Source: Ahaetulla prasina
Taxonomy: Eukaryota; Chordata; Lepidosauria; Squamata; Colubridae
DNA: 64,000 nucleotides
NCBI RefSeq assembly: GCF_028640845.1
Contig: NC_080546.1
Span: 69,407,205 to 69,471,204, forward strand
Direction: 5' to 3'
This document shows, piece by piece, positions 1 through 10,703 of the stretch (position 1 is its first letter; every line of letters begins with the position of its first letter). Under the pieces are notes generated by a model. The model was not told where the DNA came from and did no database searches. It saw nothing but the letters and a program-made list of their open reading frames with translations. The position numbers and the translations under genes are program-made.

Positions 1-262
1 TTATGTTGGAACATGAGGTTAGACATACAGTCAAAGAAATAATAAACTGTTCAGGAATTTGGAATAAAATAAACACTCCTCTAACAATATATGTCCCCTG
101 GGCTTCAGGAGGTTTCAGAGCTGACAGCAGAGTAGCTCTTCTGCTTATGCCAGAAAGTGAAGACAAACTTTCCTTTTCCTTTATATCTACTCAAGTCTCA
201 TATCCTTATATACATGAACATGATTCAATTAACCCTTTCATATATTTTATATAGACTTGATA
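1..262. other. Upstream DNA, no feature recognised
   Basis: AT-rich sequence with short open frames and no recognisable homology. It could be flank or 3'UTR of the upstream gene, but nothing in the sequence shows this. Confidence 0.4.
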
Positions 263-1047
263 CTATGTTTCCCTGAGATTAAGACCCAGTCTTATTTTCA
301 CTTTTCACCCAGAGGAAGATGGAAGCTTTGTCTGCTTGCAAGGGAGATGCTTCAAAACGGAGCTAATCACTCTGTTTCAAATCATCCCCTTTGCAAGCAC
401 AGGAAGCTTTTGACTCTCCTTCATTTCTCCATCTGGGTGAAAAAAGTTTGGTCACCTATGGGGTGCTTGGGAATGGAGCAAATCGCTTTTTGCCTGGATG
501 GAAAAATGAAGGAGAGTCAGAAGCTTCCTGTGCTTGCAAAGGGGATGGTTTGAAATGGAACCATTAGCTCTGTTTCAAAGTGTCCCCTTTGCAAACAAAC
601 AAAGATTCGTCTCCCTATGGGTGAAAAGTGTGCAGCAGAACCAGGTGGAAGCAGAGGCAATCCCAATACACTGCCCACTATGTCCCATCATCTCTTGAAT
701 TGCCTGCGGCCATGCCAAACAAACCCCAGCCTACTTGGGGCATTGGGATCACCTGCCTCCCCCATTGCCCGTGCCTCTGCCTCCACCTGCTGCCGATGCC
801 ACCGTGCAAGCCTCCCACGAGCCTCCTGTGAGTCAGGCAGCTGCACAGCACATCTGGATTGCCTGTCTTCTCCCCCCCCCCGCCTCTGCCTCCATGCTCG
901 GACTTATTAGTACTTGTGCTGTGCCAAGAGGCTGACTCTTGTGCTGGCCACATCCATTGCTTGGGTTTATTTTCAGGATAGGGCTTATATTAGGCCCACC
1001 CCAAAAAATCAGGCTCAGGGGTGGGTCTTATTTTCGGGGAAACATGG
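263..1047. mobile_element. TA-flanked palindromic DNA element (mariner-like ends)
   Basis: Ends are CTATGTTTCCC at 263 and GGGAAACATGG at 1047, inverted copies of each other, with TA on both sides (261-262 and 1048-1049). Next to the ends are AATAAGACC-like and TCTTATTTTC blocks typical of this family. The middle contains an inverted repeat: about 360-445 pairs with about 495-580. No transposase is present, so it is non-autonomous. Relatives with the same ends are at 10112-11664, 32360-32494 and 47620-48307. Confidence 0.75.
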
Positions 1048-1314
1048 TAGTGTCTTTGCTGAAATAATTCTTAAACAACTGGCTCTGAATTAGGAATATC
1101 TGACTCTGGGACTAACTGGCACATAGTTAGAGAATTTCTCTGGAAACTGTGAAATAAATAAGGTTTCATCTCTGATTGAAGTGTAGAAAAGAAAATGGAG
1201 TAGTGCCATTTTGAGGGATGGGAATACTGATGTCAAAAGAGCTCCTCCCACTCTATTCTTTATAATTCATTTCCTGTAGAAATAGGAATCAATTTATATG
1301 GATAGATGGAGACA

Positions 1315-1384
<70 letters not shown>

Positions 1385-2635
1385 GTGTTGGCTTGACAGT
1401 GCAAATATTGAGAATTATAAATATACGCCTGTGAGAAACACATTAAAATCCATGAAATAAATTCATAAGTTCACATATCACATTTTGTAAATTCAGTGAT
1501 ATTATGAAAAAAGTTCAGATGAAACAGAAAAGTGTAAATTATAAATATAGAAAGTGAATGCAGTAATCTGTAAATTGTGAATCAGCCTGGAAAAATCATC
1601 TGATTGTTATATTCCAAGAACAAACCAATCATAATAAAATTTTCTTTGATTAGATATCTCTGATGGATTATGTCACTTTTTCATAGTCTATGTTCAGTTT
1701 GGCTCTGTTTTGCAGACTTTTAATCAAATCACTTGTTTTTAGTCAATTGCAACCTGGGTACAGTGAAAATTTGGATTCATATTTCATTTTATTTACCAAT
1801 AACTTGCAAATTGGAAGGGAGGGACTCAAATTGAATCATAATTTGCAATAAAATGTAATAAATTTAGATAATGACAAACTAGGATAATTCTGATAAGGGC
1901 TAATTTTGCATCATCATCAAAACATATCTAATAGTTTACAGTTTTTACTTTTCTATTTCATAGATATTAATAACCACAGTATAATTAAATGTCCAATATT
2001 AACATACCTCTGAATTCACATTACTGCTTTGGATCAATCATTGTAATCCGTATCTTTATCAGTTATTTTCAAAAAATGTAGAAGCTACCAATATCATTTC
2101 TCAACTGATTTATTTCTGCCAAGGGGCATTTAGCCTTATTTCATATAATTTTTCAGTATATGATCAAACATTTCTGATACTTTTTGCAAGACAGTACAGT
2201 ACATTGCTGCAATTTTAAAATGGATCTCAGAAGACCTGGGGTGGCAGAAAGAAACATTTTAAATGAGCCCTTAAGAAATATTTTTGAAACATTTGGCACT
2301 CCTGTGGATCTTAAAATGTTGTTCTATTATAGTTACCAATATTTCTCACCATGATCCATTGTAGGAAGAAAAATCTGGTGTGGTTCCAAGACGGGAGAAA
2401 GATGCTGGAAATAAAATGGAGGCTGACTAGCTGCAAGGAAAGAAGGTTTATTTGGTTTCCAGAAACTTCAGTGACAACAGCAATTTTTCTGGGGTGGCTG
2501 ACAAAATGGCTGAATGAGTGAATGGATCTTTATAGGTTTCTGGGCTTTTGTGTTTGAGATGCTTCAGGGGACTGTACAATGCAGTGAGCTTTGTGTCTTT
2601 TGCTATTCTAATGGTGGTGGGTAAATCCTATTTAT
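1048..2635. other. Non-genic AT-rich DNA with a possible old LTR fragment
   Basis: Mostly unique AT-rich sequence. A block at about 2345-2632 resembles LTR sequence in texture, and similar texture resumes after the LINE at about 4680-4860, so the LINEs at 2636-4672 may have landed inside it. The family is not recognised. Confidence 0.3.
1316..1380. repeat. (CA)n microsatellite
   Basis: An uninterrupted run of about 65 bp of CA dinucleotides, upstream of the GUCY1B1 promoter. Confidence 0.95.
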
Positions 2636-3110
2636 TTATTTATTTATTTATTTTTGTCACACAGTATACATAAGCATAAGCATGAAACAACTATACAACA
2701 CATAAGAATATATATGAGTATGAGTATGTAATAACTATATTAATTGGATATAACGAAGGAAAACAATAGGACAGGAACGGTAGGCACTTTTGTGCTCTTA
2801 TGCACGCCCTTTACAGACCTCTTAGGAATGGGGTGAGGTCAATGGTAGATAGTTTTTGATTGAAGCTTTTGGGATTTTGGGAAGAGACCACAAGTCAGGT
2901 AGTGTATTCCAAGCATTAACAACTCTGTTACTTAAGTCATATTTTCTGCAATCAAGATTGGAGCGGTTAACATTAAGCTTAAATCTATTGTGTGCTCGTG
3001 TATTGTTGCAATTGAAGCTGAAGTAGTCTTTGACAGGAAGGACATTGTAATAGATGATTCTATGAGTTAAACTATGTCCTAAATGTCATGCCCTTTCCTT
3101 GGAGAAATTT
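2636..3110 (-). mobile_element. 3' end of a CR1/L2-type LINE, minus strand
   Basis: Starts with a TTTA run, which is the 3' tail on the minus strand. It then shares a long stretch with 3300-3600 (for example AACAATAGGACAGGAACGG in both). It is a 5'-truncated sister of the longer copy next to it. Confidence 0.75.
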
Positions 3111-3164
3111 AAATTCTTAATCCAACTCTGGGGAAGCTGGGTTGAATAGGCTGGCCTGGATTTT

Positions 3165-4672
3165 ATTTATTTATTTATTTATTTATTTATATATTTATAA
3201 CAATATATGTAGGTATCATACAAAAAAATTATATAGTATATAAACATATATGAGTAAATATAAGGAGGTATAAGCATATATATAGGAAGAAGAAAAGAAA
3301 AACAATAGGACAGGAACGGTAGGCACGTTTGTGCGCTTATGCACACCCCTTATGGTCCTCTTAGGAATGGGGTGAGGTCAATAGTAGAAAGTTTTTGGAT
3401 AAAACTTTTAGGATTATGGGAAGAGACCACAGAGTCAGGTAAAGTATTCCAAGCACTGATGATTCTGTTACAGAAGTCATATTTTCTGCAATCTAGATTA
3501 AAGCGGTTGACATTAAGTTTAAATCTATTAGTTGCTCTAGTATTATTGCAATTAAAGCTGAAGTAGTCTTTAACAGGAAGGACATTACAATAGATGATTC
3601 TGTGAGTTAAGCTTAGGTCTTGTCGAAGGTGACGGAGTTCCAAGTTTTCTAAGCCTAGGATTTCGAGTCTGGTGGGATAGGGTATTTTATTGTATTCAGA
3701 GGAATGGAGAACTCTTCTTGTAAAATATTTCTGGACACGTTCAATTATATTGATGTCAGAGATGTGGTGAGGGTTCCAAACAGGTGAGCTGTATTCTAGA
3801 ATTGGTCTAGCAAATGTTTTATATGCTCTGGTTAGTAGTGTCGTGTTTTTGGAAAAGAAGCTACGCAAAATTAGGTTTACAACTCTTAGAGCTTTTTTTG
3901 CTATGTAGTTGCAGTGGGCTTTGGCACTTAGATCATTTGACATGAAAACTCCAAGGTCTTTAACGGGATGGGGATCGTCTGTAAGGTAATGTCAATCTAG
4001 TATGTACTTAGTTTTTGGGTTCTTTTTTCCTATATGTAAGACTGAGCATTTGCTGGTTGAAATTTGGAGCTGCCAATTTTTAGACCAAGCGGTTAGATGA
4101 TCAAGGTCGTTTTGAATGATAGAAGTATTGTCTGTGATGTTAAATAGTTTGACATCATCAGCAAAGAGAACACAATTACTTGAGATATGGTCACAAAGAT
4201 CATTAATGTATAGTATAAAGAGTGTTGGTCCAAGAACGCTGCCTTGAGGAACGTCACTCTTGACAGGAACAGGATTTGATAAAGCATTGCCAATTTTGAC
4301 CACTTGTTGTCTGTTAGACAGAAAAGCAGATATCCATTTGTGGAGGGGTCCTGAGATGCCATAGGATATTAGTTTTAGGAGAAGTTTATCGTGTACTACT
4401 GAGTCAAAAGCATGGCAGAAGTCTATGTAGATTGCATCTATTGATTTGCCTTGATCAAGATTTGAAGTCCATATGTTTTTGCAGTGGAGAAGTTGTAAGT
4501 TACATGATATTTTTTTCCTGAAACCAAATTGTTTGTTGGAGAGTAGGTTGTTTGTTTCTAAGTGTGAGGTAATGGATTGGTTGATGATAGATTCCATGAC
4601 TTTGCAGGTGATGCAGCAAAGGGAGATCGGTCTGTAGTTTTTGACTAGGCTGGGGTCTATTAATCTAGGATT
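3165..4672 (-). mobile_element. CR1/L2-type LINE with reverse transcriptase remnant, minus strand
   Basis: The minus strand encodes an RT core with DAIYIDFCHAFDSVVHDKLL, PQGSVLGPTLFILYINDL and FADDVKLF (about 3992-4597). A C-terminal part follows in another frame (3350-3943), with ARPILEYSSPVWNPH and RLEILGLENLELRHLR. The two parts are split by a frameshift or stop near 3960-3995. Catalytic FADD is present. The 3' tail is a TTTA repeat at 3165-3190. The endonuclease end is missing, so this is a dead, 5'-truncated copy of a jockey-superfamily LINE. Confidence 0.85.
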
Positions 4673-5209
4673 TCTTAATGGGCATCAAAATATCTATTTC
4701 TAAAGACTTGAGGCTTCTGCTTGAGGCTATGGGGCTGCTTTCTGCCTTTGTTAATATTTTTCTCCACTTCTCCTTTGGGAAAACGTAATATTCTGCCTCT
4801 TTTAATATTCTCCAAAATGCTTCATTCTCTAGGAGGTGGGGGTGGGTGGGGTTGGGTTCCTACACCATAATGGTTGGGATTGGGAAAGTTGTAATTTAGT
4901 AATGAAGTAGCTCCTATTCCTTATTTTATTCCCATCTATGTATAGATATAATTTTTGAAAATGTTATGGGTTTAGCCCATTTTTAATGTTCACATTAAGG
5001 ATGAATCAATTTGGTAAATAATCAGTATTTTCCCATTTTCTTTGGGAACAGTCCATGCTAGTTGTTATTCCTGGTCATTCAGTTGTAATTATAATTTCGG
5101 TTGAGTGCTGTCAGATTGACTCTTTCCTATGCAATTATTAACAAGATCTAAACTACAATAGAATCAACATCTTTTGTTATCAATTGGCAACTGAAATGAA
5201 CTGAATGAG

Positions 5210-5580
5210 ACTGTAAACGGACAATCTATAAGGTCCAGTTCTTGATGGGGCAGAATATTTAAGGATCAACAGACACCATCTACGAGCTTGTTGCATCAGA
5301 GAATTAGGCTTCTGCAAAAGCCTGAAGACCTGGCTTCCCCAGTTGGCAATGGGGAAATTTCATACTGGTGGTTGCTCAACTAATAGCAGTTCCTTCCTGT
5401 CTCCCATAATCTCCTCCCTTCCTCCCCATCTTTAGTTATAACTTGTATTTTTAATTTTAATGTGATTTTATATATTTATTCATATATTTACAGCTTCATT
5501 TTAATGTTGTAAGCCACCCAGAGTATCCTTGTGGCGAGATGGGCAGCAAACAAATTTAATAAATACATAAAAATGTAACA
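5210..5580 (+). mobile_element. L2/CR1-type LINE 3' end
   Basis: Ends with GTAAGCCACCCAGAGTATCC and then an AAATTTAATAAATA-type tail, the form seen at the ends of L2-like LINEs in squamates. Nothing coding remains. Confidence 0.6.
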
Positions 5581-5799
5581 GATTTCTATTAGAAGAATGT
5601 ATATACTTGAATTGACTCCATTCAAGTACAGCCAATGAAATATAGCAGAGATAGTTTCCCTGCAAGACCGAAAAAAATTCAATTTTTAGAAAGGTACATC
5701 TCTATATCAATTAGAAAAAAGCAATCAGGTAACTAAGGCGACCGGGCAGCATCTAGTATTACTGGGGAAAGCGGCATGAGTGTGCGCAACAGCACAGCA

Positions 5800-6181
5800 T
5801 AGGGGGCATCATACGTAAACACTTAAAATGCGAGGTTTCGCATCTTCTTCTCTCTGCCAGTCGAGGGATTCACGCCTTTGCGAATTTTGTATACGTCGGC
5901 CCGCATTCTCCTGCCCTCTAATCAATTTTCCTTCCCCCGGCCTCTCTCGTCCCCCGCCCGGAGCCAGAAGAGCACCCAAATTCCTCCTCTGCTTTTGATT
6001 GGAAGCCACCCTCCTGGCTGATCTAGCGATTGGCTACGGCTCGGTGACAATCAGAGAGAGCCCGCGGGGGCGGCTGGCGCGCCGAGCTGCTGCTTGCTTG
6101 CTCTTCTCCAGTCTTTGCCTCACTAAGCCGCTGCTGGAACGTTATCCCCGCGAAGCCGGGGAGGGGTAGACCGCAGGCGCG
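5800..6181 (+). promoter_or_regulatory. GUCY1B1: CpG-rich, TATA-less promoter and 5'UTR of GUCY1B1
   Basis: GC and CpG content rise sharply from about 5810 to 6260 against AT-rich surroundings. Two inverted CCAAT boxes (GATTGG) lie at 5997-6002 and 6028-6033. GC-box-like motifs lie at about 5951-5960 and 6066-6073. No TATA box is seen near the expected start. The start site cannot be fixed from sequence, but it should lie between about 6040 and 6150 because the ATG is at 6182. The arrangement suggests a broadly expressed CpG-island promoter. Confidence 0.7.
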
Positions 6182-6184
6182 ATG
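6182..6184 (+). CDS. GUCY1B1: GUCY1B1 exon 1 coding part (start codon only)
   Basis: The ATG is the last codon of exon 1 and is followed at once by a consensus donor, GTGAGT. The next exon opens with the codon for Tyr2. This split, with only Met1 in exon 1, is how I recall the mammalian gene being built, and it supports this start. The codon lies at the 3' edge of the GC-rich promoter. Confidence 0.9.
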
Positions 6185-9100
6185 GTGAGTGTCAAGGCGA
6201 CGCTTCCCAGGGCCCGTCGGAGGTTGCTGGGTGGTCTTTAGCAGTAAAGGTGGGGAAGGAAAAGATGCGCGGTGCTGAAGGGGGGAGAAGATTGGACGAG
6301 AAGAGCTCCGAAGAGAAGAGAAAAGGGGTGCAAGCGGAGGGATGCAGCGGCCCACCCTGCTCCTTCCTATCTGCCCCAGTCCGGATTGCCCCTGGCATTG
6401 CCCTTCCTCCCTGTCTGTCTGTGCAAATTTTAATAGCTCCGCCTTCAGTGGGGCATTCAAATTTGTCTTGAATAAGCATTAAATACCTGGAGTAGGTGAA
6501 CGGTCAGTTGCCAGCTTTCCTACCTATTCTCTTGCTTCTCTGGAACCGAACCTCAGGTTTCCACCCATCTTCTCCCTCTTGCCCTTTGCTACTTTTGAGT
6601 GCTCCAAAGCCTTGTAGCCACAAAAGACTTTTCCCGGCTTTTATCTTTGACAGTATGGTTTTGTCAATCACGCCTTGGAGCTGCTGGTGATTCGAAATTA
6701 CGGCCCTGAAGTCTGGGAAGACATCAAGTAAGTAGAAGCCACCTGGGCTTCAGCTTCACCTGAAAAACCTTGGGGCCAAATGTTGTGTGCATAGAAAAAC
6801 ACTGTCCTTTCCTCCATTGGAACTGTCTCTGCTTCTTTGTTTCTTATCAGGAAGCAGGGTGAAAGTTTTCCCGTAGGCTCTTCCTCCTCCTTGTCTCATG
6901 CCTGGTGGAGCTGAGGAGCGAGGCTGCTTCCGCTGGTGGGACTCTCTCTAGGCCATTGCTTTGCCTGGTTCTCACGCTCTGAAGGGTGCAGGAGGGAGTG
7001 AAGTGCTGGCGGAAGACTCTTAGTTCCCTAAGGGGAGAAGGAGGAGGTGAGAGCAGCTTGGCCCTCAGTCGCTCATGGGAAGAGGTTACCCTTTTTCATG
7101 GCTGACTCTGACCTCAAAGCTGATGGGAAAAACAAAACAGGCAGCCAAAACTTCTAGGGTTGAGAATTTCCATGGGGGAGAAGATGAATAACATCTTAAG
7201 TTTTTAGCATTTCTTGCTACAGCAACTATTTTTCAGGAAAGAGGATGTCCTGCTCCATGAATTTTTCAAGCAGGAGGAAGCACCTTTTTCTGGTTCTCCC
7301 TTACCTGTAATTGTGTCTTGCTTTGCTTCCTTAATATAACCTCTTAAGTAAATATGCATTAGGTTTGCAAAAACAATATATAAACTAAAACCTGTGTCAG
7401 AAAGACATAGAACATGCTTTTTGGTGCTTTTGAGTTAGTCTTGACTCCTGGCCACTGCCTGGACAAGCCCCTGCAGTTTCCTTGCCACGATTACAAAATC
7501 TTGTTATTGCCTTCTTCCTAGAGCTGAGGGAAAGAGACTGGCCCAAGATCACATAACTAGCTTTGTGTCTATGATTGAACTAGAATTCATGCTCTCCAGT
7601 TTCTTGACTGGTGCTTTAATCACATCAACAGACTGCAGTAGTTATGTCCATAATTTTATTAGGTTCAACTATTAAAATTCAAGCTTTCAGGTTTGCGATA
7701 TGCCTTTTTAGATGCTAAATACAAAACAACGTGTACTTATATGTGGATGCAAACAGGCCAGCAAAAGAGAGCCGTCCATCCTATCATCCTGAGAAGAATT
7801 CTGTAAAATGCAAAAGCTTACACACTGTGCACTATTTTAAGGTTATATTTATTATTAGGTCTAATATAAGCATTATTCTATTATGCATAAAATTAGTATG
7901 TAACTTGAGCAGGGAAATTATTATTCCTAATTCCAATTATTCCTAATATTGTTCCTGAGATGACTTATTATTTTTGACGAATTAGTTGCTCTGGGTCTGC
8001 AAAAATCAGTACGTGTTGCTGGGAAATCTTATGAGCTTTAATAAAATTGGTATTGGAAAATCTTTAATGGGCCTTATGTGGGGCAAGTGATTAGGTATAA
8101 TTTTCTATGGATTTATAGAAGTATTGGGTTAGACTTAAAATACTGTATATTATAAGTGTATAATATAAGTGTATTATATAAGTGTATATTATAAGTGTAA
8201 ACTTATAGCCATGCTTTTGATAAATATTAATTTTCAAAAATTATTAGCATAGCCTGATAGCTATATTAAAATCAATGTATGTAAACTATCCACTATGACA
8301 AAGTCAACATAACCCAAAATATATGGAAAAGGAGTAGAAAAAGACATTTTAACATGTCATAAAACTATAGGTTTTAAATAACAAGCTTTAAGGGTCTTTT
8401 CTAAGACTCTTAGAAAAAAGGGATTTTTTGCTATTAGCTATTGTAATTGAAAAAATATGTTTAAAAATTTATGCATTACATTGTGTTAATGCTTTCAACT
8501 GTGGAATTTTCACACGCTGCAATTTGACTGCTAGGGCCTGAAAATTTCAAGGATTCTTCCATGGTAAATAGATTAAGAAAGGCTACCCTAGATGTAACTT
8601 CATTTAATAAGTTACATCTTTTTTCTTTCCGTTTGCCATAATTGAATGCTACTTGTTAACCGACAGAAATATGCACAAACTGTTTTATGGAATGGCTTAT
8701 CATTTTGTCATTTGGCACAATTCCTCATTCAAACAAATAGTTTCACCTGGCAGAATGCACTATACTTTGTGTGTGTATGTGTGTGTGTGTGTATATGTGT
8801 GTGTATATGAAAGGGACACGGTGGCTCAGTGGCTAAGATGCTGAGCTTGTCGATCAGAAGGTCGGCAGTTCAGCGGTTTGAATCCCTAGCACTGCATAAC
8901 AGAGTGAGCTCCCGTTATTTGTCCCAGCTTCTGCCAACCTAGCAGTTCGAAAGCATGTAAAAAATGCAAGTAGAAAAATAGGACCATTTTGATGAGAAGG
9001 TAACAGCGCTCCATGAGCCTTCGGCGTTTAGTCATGCGGGTCACATGACCACGGAGAGGTCTTCAGACAGTGCTGACTCTTCGGCTTATAAAAAAATAAA

Positions 9101-10237
9101 AGATATGATCTTATCCAGGATGTCTGAATCATCTCTTCATAACTGGATTAGTGCTGTCAATCATGTATAGAAGATGTGGAATCATAGAATTGGAAATGGC
9201 TGTTGGGATTAGAATCTAATTTATTTGCTGAAGGAATCTCAATTAACAAACTGGCTAGCTTCAGCTTGAACACATTGACCAAAGGACAGTCCCCTATTTT
9301 CTGGGGACAATAGTTGGTTTTACTTGTCTTAACTCAGTCTACGACCAGCACCCCACAAAGGCAGTTGGATGTTCCTTTGTACTTAGGCACATTTGGTTGT
9401 CCATGAAAGATTACCACAGTTGGATCTGATTACACTTGGATTAAAGACCATTAAGAAACTAAATTAGAAAGCTGAAAAAACACTTCAGAACACACTGGAA
9501 ATTTATTTTGATGTTATTGCTAAACCCATAGCAAATCCAAAAATACACACTATGCAAATGTACGTAAGTATGCACAGACAGGGAAAAAAGAAACAAAAAA
9601 AGTGAATAAGATAACTGCTTTCAAATAGACACTCAATTAGATTTACTTTCCTTTAATTAAAAATAATAAGAAAAGGGAGGAAGAACAATTCAGAAGGATT
9701 TCAGCCTTCTCCGTTTGTCTTCATTCAAGAAGATGCAAAAGAGCAGTAGCATTTAGTGATAGGAGAAAAACCATCTTACTTCATTTTTGTTTTGATATTT
9801 TAATTTATTGGGTAGTTGTTCTTCTACTACACGTTCAAAAGAGGGTAGAACTGTTGGTTGCTCCTAGACCTTCACTTACAGAAGGAGGCCCATCTTCATG
9901 AGTCAGTCCCCAAATTTATTTAGGACACCCTTTTATGTTAACTGCCAGTTACTTCCTGGGATTTCAGGCATGAGATTTTTTAAATTCTACCTGGAACTGC
10001 TAGTGATAGAACATGAGATGTTCTTCACACATACTTTAGCTCCTCTGTTTATGTCTGATTTCTTCCCAGAATCTGCTAAATATGCTCATTATGTAACTAA
10101 GTAGATAGTTACTGTGTTTCCCTGAAAATAGGACATGTCCCGAAAATAAGGCCAAGCCCAATATTTGGGGTGGGCCTAAATATATGCCCTCCCCCCAAAA
10201 TAAGCCCCCCCCCTCTCACACACACACATGCACACAT

Positions 10238-10324
<87 letters not shown>

Positions 10325-10671
10325 TTATTCTAACTTATATACCGCCCTTCTCCCGAAGGACTCAGGGCGATTTACAGCCAAGTAAAACAACAATCACAAA
10401 AATTAAAAACATTTTTTTAAAAAAACTAATTCAATTTGGCTAAGAGGAACTAAAAACTCTTAATAGAAAACCCCCATTAAAACTATTGGGCCAGCCCTGC
10501 GTGATGGAACAAAAATGTCTTCAGCTCGCGTCGGAAGGTCCGGAGGTCAGGGAGTTGACGTATCCCTTGAGGCACATAGGTCCCTCACCCCCCCAGTCTC
10601 CCACATCCCTGCAAACTCCTGTGTCCCCTGTCTCTTTCGCTGCTCACAGCACTGACTGTAGACCTCGAGCG

Positions 10672-10703
<32 letters not shown>

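Noticed and set aside
1..5800. Exons of GUCY1A1, which often lies upstream of GUCY1B1
   Set aside because: No H-NOX-like, PAS or cyclase coding segment is found on either strand here.
8811..8890. Possible tRNA gene
   Set aside because: tRNA-like head of a Sauria-type SINE; the acceptor stem is not formed.
10228..10443. [12 protein letters not shown] open frame
   Set aside because: Translation of a TTTA repeat.
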